Shown one piece after another: positions 17,159 to 25,031 of a DNA stretch of 47,474 nucleotides. Position numbers and translations under genes: made by a program. The notes under the pieces were generated by a model. That model saw only the letters and a program-made list of their open reading frames with translations. It was not told the DNA's origin and did no database searches. How positions within the stretch are numbered: the first letter of the stretch is position 1; every line of letters starts with the position of its first letter. Where the stretch lies: assembly GCA_944387575.1 (NCBI GenBank), contig CALXFK010000035.1:1-47474 (forward strand), written 5' to 3'. This DNA is from an uncultured Clostridia bacterium (GTDB lineage Bacteria; Bacillota; Clostridia; Oscillospirales; JAAYOS01).

Positions 17159-17187
17159 TCGACATTCGCGCGACTGTGTGATAATAT
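17159..17187 (+). promoter_or_regulatory. Promoter of the Lrp-type regulator and aminotransferase
   Basis: TCGACA (17159-17164; one mismatch to TTGACA), a 17-bp spacer and TAATAT (17182-17187), about 72 bp before the regulator start. The long leader could hold a site for autoregulation, but I see no clear repeat. Confidence 0.6.
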
Positions 17188-17259
17188 TATGTTGTTACGT
17201 CCCAACGCCTGCGGCAGAGGGGCGGTAATACTTATTCTAAAGAAAGGCTGGCACTATTT

Positions 17260-17739
17260 ATGCAGAGCATTCTGAAGCTTCTCAAAAATGATGGCCGACT
17301 CGACGCGCGGCGACTTGCAGTTATCCTCGGCACGACCGAGGACGATGTGGCAGCTAAAATAAAGCAGTTGGAAAAGGATCATATAATCATCGGATATACC
17401 GCTCTCATCGACTGGGAAAAGACTTCGGAGGAGATGGTCACCGCACTCATAGAGGTGCAGGTCACCCCCCAGCGCGGCGAAGGCTTTGAGGGCATCGCGG
17501 AGCGGATATACCAGTTTGACGAGGTGGAGAGCCTCTACCTTATGAGCGGCGGTTACGACTTTGCGGTCACAATAGTCGGAAAGTCGATGAAGGACGTCGC
17601 GCAGTTCGTCGCCACCAAGCTCTCGACGGTGGACGGCGTGCGCGGCACCGCCACCCACTTCATACTCAAAAAATACAAGGAGAGCGGCGTACTTTTCGAC
17701 GTTCAGGAGCTGAAGCAGGAGCCGTCATACCAGCTCTGA
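17260..17739 (+). CDS. Lrp/AsnC-family transcriptional regulator
   Basis: This 159-residue protein has an N-terminal AsnC-type helix-turn-helix (about 12-55) and a C-terminal RAM ligand-binding domain (about 65-145) with the family pattern VESLYLMSGGYDFAVTIVG. Such proteins bind amino acids and form octamers that regulate amino-acid metabolism genes. The aminotransferase begins 19 nt downstream, so the regulator is likely to control its own operon in response to that enzyme's substrate or product. AAAGG lies upstream of the ATG. The ligand is unknown. Confidence 0.92.
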   Translation: MQSILKLLKNDGRLDARRLAVILGTTEDDVAAKIKQLEKDHIIIGYTALIDWEKTSEEMVTALIEVQVTPQRGEGFEGIAERIYQFDEVESLYLMSGGYDFAVTIVGKSMKDVAQFVATKLSTVDGVRGTATHFILKKYKESGVLFDVQELKQEPSYQL

Positions 17740-17758
17740 GCGTGCCGCATTTGCCGAT

Positions 17759-18925
17759 ATGAACTACGACAACATAATTTCAAGGGTCGCGCGAGACATT
17801 CCCCCCTCCGGCATACGCAAGTTTTTTGACATACTCAGCGACATGGACGACGCAATCTCGCTCGGCGTCGGCGAGCCGGACTACCAGACGCCGTGGCACA
17901 TCCGTGAGACCGGCATCTGGTCGCTTACGAAGGGTTTCACCAAGTACACATCAAACTCCGGGCTCATGGAGCTCCGCCGTGAAATCTGCCGCTACCAGCG
18001 GCGTCGGTTCGGACTTGACTACGACTGGGAGCATGAAACGCTTGTCACCGTCGGCGGCAGCGAGGCAATCGACCTCACGATACGCACACTGTGCAATCCG
18101 GGCGATGAAGTGATAATCCACGAGCCGTCCTTCGTCTGCTACAAACCGATTGCCCAGCTCGCAGGCGCAGTCCCGGTGGTAATCGACACCAAGGCGGAGA
18201 ACAACTTCCGCATAACCGCGGACGAACTGCGCGCCGCCATCACCCCGCGCACCAAGCTTCTGGTGCTCTCCTACCCCAACAACCCCACCGGCGCAATAAT
18301 GGAGCGCGCCGACCTCGAGGCGCTCGCGGAGGTTCTCCGCGGCACCGACATCTGCGTAGTCAGCGACGAGATCTACGCCGAGCTCACCTACAACGGAAAG
18401 ACTCATGTCTCCATCGCATCGGTCGACGGCATGCGTGAGCGTACCGTCGTGGTCGGCGGCTTCTCGAAAGCATACTCAATGACCGGATGGCGCATGGGCT
18501 ACGCGCTCGCCCCGGCAGAGATAATTTCGCAGATGACCAAGATACACCAGTACGCGATAATGTGCGCCCCCACCACCAGCCAGTACGCCGGAATAGAGGC
18601 GCTGCGCGAGGGAGATATTGACATCGAGCGGATGCGCGACGACTACGAGGGTCGCCGCCGCGTGATAATCAGCGGTTTCCGAGAGCTGGGTCTCGAATGC
18701 TTTGAGGCGGAGGGAGCGTTCTACTGCTTCCCCTGCATTAAGTCCACCGGTCTGAGCTCGGAGGAGTTCGCGGAGCGACTGCTGCTCAGCGAGAAGGTCG
18801 CGGCAGTCCCGGGCGGCGCATTCGGAAAGAGCGGCGAGGGCTTCCTGCGCTGCTGCTACGCAGCCTCAATGCAGGACATCGAGGAGGCTCTCGAGCGCAT
18901 AGGGCGCTTCCTCAAGACGCTCTAA
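17759..18925 (+). CDS. PLP-dependent class I/II aminotransferase
   Basis: This 388-residue fold-type I aminotransferase resembles PatA/AspC-like enzymes of Firmicutes. Visible landmarks are LGVGEPDYQTP (35-45), GGSEAI for phosphate binding (99-104), SYPNNPTG (171-178), SDEIY (202-206) with the PLP-pyridine Asp, and the PLP lysine Lys237 in GGFSKAYSMTGWRMGY. The Arg that binds the substrate carboxylate is in GFLRCCYA near the C-terminus. It shares a transcript with the upstream Lrp-type regulator. The amino donor and product cannot be fixed from sequence; aspartate, aromatic or branched-chain substrates are possible. Confidence 0.93.
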   Translation: MNYDNIISRVARDIPPSGIRKFFDILSDMDDAISLGVGEPDYQTPWHIRETGIWSLTKGFTKYTSNSGLMELRREICRYQRRRFGLDYDWEHETLVTVGGSEAIDLTIRTLCNPGDEVIIHEPSFVCYKPIAQLAGAVPVVIDTKAENNFRITADELRAAITPRTKLLVLSYPNNPTGAIMERADLEALAEVLRGTDICVVSDEIYAELTYNGKTHVSIASVDGMRERTVVVGGFSKAYSMTGWRMGYALAPAEIISQMTKIHQYAIMCAPTTSQYAGIEALREGDIDIERMRDDYEGRRRVIISGFRELGLECFEAEGAFYCFPCIKSTGLSSEEFAERLLLSEKVAAVPGGAFGKSGEGFLRCCYAASMQDIEEALERIGRFLKTL

Positions 18926-18978
18926 ACCACACAACTTTACACACTCCACACAATTACAAATGAACGGCAGGTCGAAAG

Positions 18979-20139
18979 ATGGATAGACGTGTTTATCTCG
19001 CAGAGTGTCGGGACTATTCGGCTGCCAGTGTCAAAGAAGCCGTCGGCCAAGTGCTCGACGGCTTCGGCGGTACCGGCGGGATTTTTCGCGACCTCACCCA
19101 CAAAAAGGTATTTATAAAGGTCAACCTGCTCTCCGCCGTCCCTCCCGAGCGCGCGGTGACCACCCACCCCGCAGTGGTGGAGGCGCTCGCGCAGATTCTC
19201 ATCGACGCGGGGGCGGAGGTGACCATCGGGGACAGCGGCACGACCTCCGCCGGTGAGCAGGCGCTCCGCCGCCTGTACCGTGTGACCGGAATGGAGGAGG
19301 TCGCGCAGCGAACCGGCGCACAGCTTGCGCTCTCGGTCTCTCCCCGACGCGCGGAGTATCCGGCGGGCAAGGTCTGCCGCTCGTTCAATATTATCTCCCC
19401 GGTTCTCGACGCCGACTTCGTCATCAGCGCCGCAAAGCTGAAAACGCACGGGCTTGCTTACTATACAGGGGCGGTGAAGAACCTCTTCGGGTGCATCCCC
19501 GGTCTCGAAAAGGCTGGCACTCACGCCTCCCACCCGGACAAGCGCCGCTTCAACCGGTTGCTCTGCGACCTGTGCGGTCTTGTCGCGACCGCCTTTTCGA
19601 TTGTAGACGGGGTGGTCGGCATGGAGGGCGCGGGTCCGCTGAACGGAAACCCTAAAGAGGTCGGGGTTATCGGCGGCGCGGTCAATCCGTACGCGCTCGA
19701 CCTTGCGATGTGCGAGTGCGTGAGCTTTTCGCCCCGCTCGATACCAGTGCTCAGTTTCGCCGCTGATGACCGGCTGATCCCGCGCTCGGCGCAGGAACTC
19801 GACCTTCTTGGCGGGTGCGAGACCAGCCGGTTCAAGACCGAGTTTGTCCCCGCCACCGGAGGAAAATCGGTCGGGCTTGCCGCGCTCGCACTCGGAAAAC
19901 TTGCACCCCGCCGTCTGCGCGAGGCGATACGAGAGCGCCGCTCGCCCTGGCCGCTGTTCGGGGACGGCTGCGTCGGCTGCGGTCACTGCGCCGAGATATG
20001 CCCGCGCCGGACCATCTCGCTTTCCGGCGGAAAGGCGCACCCCGACTACACCGCATGCATCCGCTGCTACTGCTGCCAGGAGATCTGCCCCGCCGGCGCT
20101 ATAACGCTTGTAAGGAGGCGTCCCGGTGAAAACGTATAG
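18979..20139 (+). CDS. DUF362 protein with C-terminal 2[4Fe-4S] ferredoxin domain
   Basis: This 386-residue protein has a DUF362 domain (about 1-310) with KVFIKVNLL, TTHPAVVEAL, GDSG and the conserved KLKTHGLAYYTGAVKNLFG, followed by two ferredoxin motifs, CVGCGHCAEICP (about 331) and CIRCYCCQEICP (about 360). The second motif has an extra Cys inside the usual CxxCxxC pattern. DUF362 proteins are common in anaerobes and are thought to be redox proteins, but their reaction is not established. There is no signal peptide, so it should be cytoplasmic. The 3' end overlaps ispE by 14 nt, and the ispE ribosome site lies inside this gene, which suggests coupled translation. Confidence 0.9.
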   Translation: MDRRVYLAECRDYSAASVKEAVGQVLDGFGGTGGIFRDLTHKKVFIKVNLLSAVPPERAVTTHPAVVEALAQILIDAGAEVTIGDSGTTSAGEQALRRLYRVTGMEEVAQRTGAQLALSVSPRRAEYPAGKVCRSFNIISPVLDADFVISAAKLKTHGLAYYTGAVKNLFGCIPGLEKAGTHASHPDKRRFNRLLCDLCGLVATAFSIVDGVVGMEGAGPLNGNPKEVGVIGGAVNPYALDLAMCECVSFSPRSIPVLSFAADDRLIPRSAQELDLLGGCETSRFKTEFVPATGGKSVGLAALALGKLAPRRLREAIRERRSPWPLFGDGCVGCGHCAEICPRRTISLSGGKAHPDYTACIRCYCCQEICPAGAITLVRRRPGENV

Positions 20140-21013
20140 GCTGACCGCCCCCGCGAAAATAAACCTCGCACTCGACGTTGTCGGTCGCCGCGAGGACGGA
20201 TACCACGAACTGCGCACCATAATGCACACCCTCCCACTCGCGGACGAGCTCACCGTCGAGCACGCCGGCGACCGCTTCCTGTTCACCACAAACCGGCGGT
20301 ACATCGTCCCCGAGACCGACATCTCGCTGAAAGCCGCGCGCGCGTTCTATGCCGAGACCGGTATTGAGCCGGGCGGGCTGCGGGTCCACACCACTAAGCG
20401 GATACCGGTGGGCGCGGGTCTCGGAGGCGGGTCGTCGGACGGGGCTGCATTGCTGCTGCACCTGAACCGGTACCACGGCGAGCCGCTTGACGTGGAGAGG
20501 CTGCGTCTGCTCGCAGCGTCGGTCGGCGCCGACCTGCCGTTTTTCGTGATGGCGGGGCTATCTGGGCGCGCGCAGTACGCGGCGCTCTGCGAGGGCATCG
20601 GAGAGGAGATCTCCCCGCTCGACTGCCTGCCGCACTGCCACATCCTGCTCGCAAAACCGCGCGCGTCGCTCTCGACCGCCGCGATGTTCCGGTTCCTTGA
20701 CTCGGAGCGTGCGGGTGAGCACCCGGACGTCGACCGGCTTGCGGACGCGCTGCGCAGAAGCGATCTGCGTCAGGCTGCCCGCTGCTGCTTCAATTCAATG
20801 GAGCGCGCCGCCGCAGTGAAGTGCCGCGACATCCCGCAGATATGCGGCATGATGCGCACCCACGGCGCTATCGGCGCGTGCATGAGTGGCAGCGGTTCGG
20901 CGGTTTTCGGGGTATTTGAGGGGCGGCGTGCAGCGGGAAGATGCGCATCCGCGATAATGTCCGCGCTTCCGCGTACCCAAATTTTCCGCACCGAAATTCT
21001 CCCGGCTGAATAA
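20126..21013 (+). CDS. ispE: 4-diphosphocytidyl-2-C-methyl-D-erythritol kinase
   Basis: This 295-residue GHMP-family kinase phosphorylates CDP-methylerythritol, the fourth step of the MEP isoprenoid pathway. APAKINLALDV at 8-18 holds the catalytic Lys, PVGAGLGGGSSDGAA at 94-108 is the ATP loop, GADLPFF at about 134-140 holds the catalytic Asp, and MSGSGSAVFG near 252-261 is the third GHMP motif. The start is GTG at 20126, supported by AAGGAGG 7 nt upstream and by the family-typical beginning. It overlaps the DUF362 gene by 14 nt and is followed 55 nt later by spoIIR. Confidence 0.97.
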   Translation: MKTYRLTAPAKINLALDVVGRREDGYHELRTIMHTLPLADELTVEHAGDRFLFTTNRRYIVPETDISLKAARAFYAETGIEPGGLRVHTTKRIPVGAGLGGGSSDGAALLLHLNRYHGEPLDVERLRLLAASVGADLPFFVMAGLSGRAQYAALCEGIGEEISPLDCLPHCHILLAKPRASLSTAAMFRFLDSERAGEHPDVDRLADALRRSDLRQAARCCFNSMERAAAVKCRDIPQICGMMRTHGAIGACMSGSGSAVFGVFEGRRAAGRCASAIMSALPRTQIFRTEILPAE

Positions 21014-21068
21014 AAACCGCGCGCGGCGGCTATCATCCGTAGGAAAACATACTGCGGAGGTCAGCAAA

Positions 21069-21641
21069 ATGCGCCGGTTTATTCTGGTTTTTCTTGTACT
21101 TATACTTGCAGCCTGCCTCGCGGCGGGCGTAGAGGAGAACGCTCTTGCGGCAAAGCTCGTGCGGCTGCACGTCATAGCAAACTCCGACTCAGACGCGGAC
21201 CAGCAGCTCAAGCTTGAGCTGCGCGACGCGCTGCTCGCCGCCTCTCCCGAGATATTTGAGCGGGCGAAGAACTCAGAGGAGCTCGTGCACGAGCTTGAGA
21301 ATTGCGCGAGACGCGAGCTTGAACGGCTCGGCTCGGACAGCACAGTGCGGGTCGAGCTCGGTCAGGAGAACTACGACACACGCGACTACGCGACCTTCTC
21401 GCTTCCCGCAGGCGAGTACTGCTCGCTCCGTGTGACCCTCGGCGAGGGCGCAGGTCAAAACTGGTGGTGCGTTCTCTTCCCGCCGCTCTGCTTTACCACC
21501 GGACAGGAGTTCCGCGACGCCGCCGACCAAGCCGGGCTGAGCGAGGACGAAATGTCTCTAATTACCGGAGAGGATGGCGGTTTTGAGATACGTTTCAGAA
21601 TTATCGAGCTTCTTGAAAAGCTCGCAGGACTGCTTAAATAG
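21069..21641 (+). CDS. spoIIR: Stage II sporulation protein R
   Basis: This 190-residue protein begins with a secretion signal or anchor helix (about 3-20), followed by the SpoIIR hallmark RLHVIANSDS (32-41) and later NWWCVLFPPLCF (about 136-147). In Bacillus and Clostridium, SpoIIR is made in the forespore under sigma-F, is exported, and triggers SpoIIGA-dependent processing of pro-sigma-E in the mother cell. GGAGG lies upstream of the ATG. Its presence indicates that the organism, or its recent ancestor, forms endospores. I could not identify a convincing sigma-F promoter. Confidence 0.95.
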   Translation: MRRFILVFLVLILAACLAAGVEENALAAKLVRLHVIANSDSDADQQLKLELRDALLAASPEIFERAKNSEELVHELENCARRELERLGSDSTVRVELGQENYDTRDYATFSLPAGEYCSLRVTLGEGAGQNWWCVLFPPLCFTTGQEFRDAADQAGLSEDEMSLITGEDGGFEIRFRIIELLEKLAGLLK

Positions 21642-21665
21642 CGTGAAAGAGAGGTACATAGCAAA

Positions 21666-24600
21666 ATGCTGCGGCTGCTTTACGGACGCGCGGGCAGCGG
21701 ACTCGTCCAGAACGCGCTTGCGCGGATAGCGGAGCGCCCCTCGCAAGACGCGGGGCTCATGCACCTTGTGATAGTGCCGCGCCACTTCTCGCATGAGTGC
21801 GAGCGTCTGCTCGCGCGCGAACTCGGCGACCGCGCGTCACTGATGGCGGAGGTTCTCACAATGCAGCGGCTGAGCGACCGCGTATTCGAGGAGTACGGCG
21901 GCGCGTGTGATCAGTACCTCGACGAGGGCGGGCGGCTGCTCGTTATGTCGATCGCCGCGCGGAAGATAGCACCGCTGCTCCACACGCTCGGCGGTCTCGT
22001 CGCGCGTCCGGATTTCCTCCAGGGTGTAATTGAACTTGTCGACGAGCTGAAGCGGAACCGCATATCCCCCGAATCGCTGGACGCCGATACCGACGACCGC
22101 GAGCTCGCCGACCGGCTGCACGACCTGTCGCTGCTCGCCTCCGCATACGAAGCGGAGCTCGGCCGGCTGCGCGACCCCCGCGACCTCTACGAGCGGCTGC
22201 GCGACCTGCTCGATGAGAGCGGCTACGCCGCTGGTCGCCGCGTGACGGTGCTCGGTTTTACCGAATTTACCGAGCAGGAGTACGCCATACTGTCCGTCCT
22301 GCTGCGCGACACAGAGCAGCTCACCGTGGCGCTCGAGTGCGGTCGGGATGACGGCGAGGACCCCGAGCTGTTCTTCGGTCAGGAGAGCAGCTCGGAACGG
22401 CTCCGCCGCATATGCTCCGCCGAATGCATCCCGTTTTCGGAGGAGACCCTCCCGCGCACGCTGTCCGCCACCCGCCCGGCGTCTCTTGCGGCGCTGGAGA
22501 GCGGTCTTTTTGCCGACGGAGAGGTGCGTGTGTTTCCGCAGCCCGCCCCCGAGATCCGTGTATGCCGTGAGAGCACGGTGTGGAGCGAGTGCGAGCGGGC
22601 GGCGGATGAGATTATTTCCCTCTGCCGCGAGCGCGGATTCCGGCTCGGCGAGATTGCGGTCGCGGCGCCGCAGGACGGCGACTACCGCGGCGCGCTCGCC
22701 GCTATTTTCGACGCGCGTGGGATTGCCTGCTACCTCGACAGCACCGACGACATAACGCACAAGCCGATAATCTCGGCGCTCATCTCGGCGGTGGACATGG
22801 TTCTGAACGGATTTGCGGCGGCGGATGTCCAGCGGTTTCTCGGTACCGGGCTCTCCCCTCTCGGCTTTGAGGAGAGCTGCGCGCTCAAAAACTACATAAG
22901 CATGTGGTCGATACACGGCAGCGCATGGAGCTCGGGCAGGGCATGGACGATGAATCCCGGTGGCTTCTCTGCGGAGGACACCGAGGCGTCCGCCGCCGCG
23001 CTCGCAGCGATCAACCGAAGCCGGGAGAAGGTGTGCGCACCCTTTCTCCGGCTCATTTCGCATATCCGCCGCACCGCCGAATACCCCGCGCGCGAACTGA
23101 CGTCCGCATTCTACGAGTTCTTCACCGAACTCGGGCTTGAGGAGCGGATCGCGGAAAAGCAGGAGGAGTTCGAGCGCGCGGGCGAGCTCCAGGCAGCGGA
23201 CGAGTATGCGCAGCTCTGGCGGCTCGTGTGCGATGTGCTCGACCAGTTCTGGAACATACTCGGCGACGCCACCCTCGACCTCACCGCATATGCGACCCTG
23301 TTCAAGATAGTGCTCGGCAGCATTTCGGTCGGCACCATCCCGCCCTCGCTCGACTGCGTCGCGGTCGGAGACGCCGGTCGTCTGCGCCACCGCTCTCCGC
23401 GTGCGCTGCTGCTGCTCGGGGCATCGGCAGGTCAGTTCCCGCCGGCAGCCGTCAACAACACGCTGCTCAGCGACCGCGTGCGAGACGAGCTCGCGGGGCT
23501 CGGCGTGAAGCTCGAACCGGCAGCCGCGCGTTTAAACTACCGCTCGCTCGACGTGGCGTACGCCGCGCTCACCCTGCCAGGCGAATACCTCTACATATCC
23601 TGGTGCGGAGGCGCGGACGGTTCTCCGCGCGCGCCCGCGTTCTACGTGTCGCGGCTCATTTCGATGTTCTCGCTTGAGACGGCGGAGCCGTCCGGCGAAG
23701 AGCGCCTGCTCTCCTCCCGCCGTCCCGCATTTGAACTCGCGCTCGGCGCGCTCGGCGGCGGGGACGGTAAGGCAGCGGCGGCGGCACTCGAATATTTCAG
23801 GGCGCGCGAGGACTACGCGCCGCTCCTCGACCGCGCTCTCCGCGCCGCCGCCCGTGTGCGCGAGCCGCTCTCGCACGAGGCGGTCGTGCGTCTGTACGGC
23901 GCTCGCCCCACCCTCACCGCGAGCCGGGTCGACCGGTTCCAGAGCTGCCGCTACGCATGCTTCTGCCAGTACGGACTGAAGGCAAAACCGATGCGCAGCG
24001 CCACCCTCGACGCGCCGGAGAGCGGTACGCTGCTCCACTACGTGCTCGAACACACGGTGCGCGACATAGTTTCAGGCGAGGGTTTCGAGAACATAACAAA
24101 CGAGCGCGCCCGCGAGATAGCGGCAGTCCACCTTGCGGAGTACGCCGCCGACGTGCTCGGAGGATTGGAAAACAAGAGCGCCCGCGTCCGGTTCCTGTTT
24201 CGCCGCCTCGGCTCGACGGTAATGCGGCTTGTGGACGATATCGTCGAGGAGATGCGGGTCTCACAGTTCCGACCGCTCGACTTCGAACTGTCCTTCTCGC
24301 CGGACGGCGACCTCCCGCCCGTCCCCATCGAGCTTGAGGACGGGAATCTCGCGTCGCTTATTGGGGTGGTCGACCGGGTGGACGGCTGGGTGCGCGGGGA
24401 CAAGCTCTACCTTCGCGTCGTGGACTACAAGAGCGGCGCCAAGAAGTTCGACCTCAGCGACATCTGGAACGGGCTCGGCTTGCAGATGCTGATTTACCTG
24501 TTCGCGCTGCGCTCGGAGGGTCGCCTGCGCTACAACGCCGAGACGGTGGGGGCGGGGGTGCTCTACCTGCCGGTGCGCGACGTCACAGTATCCGCAAAGC

Positions 24601-25031
24601 GCGGGGACAGCGACGAGCGGATAGCCGCCGAAGCCGGAAAGAAGCTCGCGCGCAGCGGTCTGCTGCTCGCGGAGGCGGAGGTGGTCGCGGCGATGGACGG
24701 CTCGACCGAAAAGCGGTACGTGCCCGCTGGGTTCACCGTAGGCGGGGCGTTCACCCGCCGCTCGTCGGTCGCAACGCTCGAGCAGTTCGGGAAGCTCGAG
24801 CGGTACGTCGCGCAGACGCTTGCCGGTATCGCCCGCGAACTGATGCGCGGTGAGCTTTCCGCCGAGCCCTGTGTTCTCCACGGGAGGCTCGTGTGCGAGT
24901 ACTGCGACTACGCTGACATCTGCCAGTTCGACCGCTCGAACGGCGCGGACAGGGTGCGCTATCTGCGGCGGGTGACGTCGGACGAATTCTGGAACGGTAT
25001 AGACGCCGAAAACGACGGGGAGGCAAACTGA
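21666..25031 (+). CDS. addB: Helicase-exonuclease AddAB, AddB subunit
   Basis: This 1121-residue AddB works with AddA to process double-strand breaks and degrade foreign linear DNA. An inactive-looking helicase half (about 1-700) leads to a RecB-family nuclease with VDYKSG (Asp920, Lys922) and QMLIYL. Four cysteines of the AddB iron-sulfur staple are present: Cys761 in FQSCRY and Cys1077, Cys1080 and Cys1086 in CEYCDYADIC. The N-terminal loop reads GRAGSGL: the P-loop Lys found in Bacillus AddB is Leu13 here, so this subunit may not bind ATP. The stop shares one base with the addA start (TGATG). The preceding spoIIR is 24 nt away. Confidence 0.96.
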   Translation: MLRLLYGRAGSGLVQNALARIAERPSQDAGLMHLVIVPRHFSHECERLLARELGDRASLMAEVLTMQRLSDRVFEEYGGACDQYLDEGGRLLVMSIAARKIAPLLHTLGGLVARPDFLQGVIELVDELKRNRISPESLDADTDDRELADRLHDLSLLASAYEAELGRLRDPRDLYERLRDLLDESGYAAGRRVTVLGFTEFTEQEYAILSVLLRDTEQLTVALECGRDDGEDPELFFGQESSSERLRRICSAECIPFSEETLPRTLSATRPASLAALESGLFADGEVRVFPQPAPEIRVCRESTVWSECERAADEIISLCRERGFRLGEIAVAAPQDGDYRGALAAIFDARGIACYLDSTDDITHKPIISALISAVDMVLNGFAAADVQRFLGTGLSPLGFEESCALKNYISMWSIHGSAWSSGRAWTMNPGGFSAEDTEASAAALAAINRSREKVCAPFLRLISHIRRTAEYPARELTSAFYEFFTELGLEERIAEKQEEFERAGELQAADEYAQLWRLVCDVLDQFWNILGDATLDLTAYATLFKIVLGSISVGTIPPSLDCVAVGDAGRLRHRSPRALLLLGASAGQFPPAAVNNTLLSDRVRDELAGLGVKLEPAAARLNYRSLDVAYAALTLPGEYLYISWCGGADGSPRAPAFYVSRLISMFSLETAEPSGEERLLSSRRPAFELALGALGGGDGKAAAAALEYFRAREDYAPLLDRALRAAARVREPLSHEAVVRLYGARPTLTASRVDRFQSCRYACFCQYGLKAKPMRSATLDAPESGTLLHYVLEHTVRDIVSGEGFENITNERAREIAAVHLAEYAADVLGGLENKSARVRFLFRRLGSTVMRLVDDIVEEMRVSQFRPLDFELSFSPDGDLPPVPIELEDGNLASLIGVVDRVDGWVRGDKLYLRVVDYKSGAKKFDLSDIWNGLGLQMLIYLFALRSEGRLRYNAETVGAGVLYLPVRDVTVSAKRGDSDERIAAEAGKKLARSGLLLAEAEVVAAMDGSTEKRYVPAGFTVGGAFTRRSSVATLEQFGKLERYVAQTLAGIARELMRGELSAEPCVLHGRLVCEYCDYADICQFDRSNGADRVRYLRRVTSDEFWNGIDAENDGEAN

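Noticed and set aside
21030-21060. Sigma-F promoter before spoIIR
   Set aside because: GGAAAACATA resembles a sigma-F -10, but no suitable -35 lies at the right distance.
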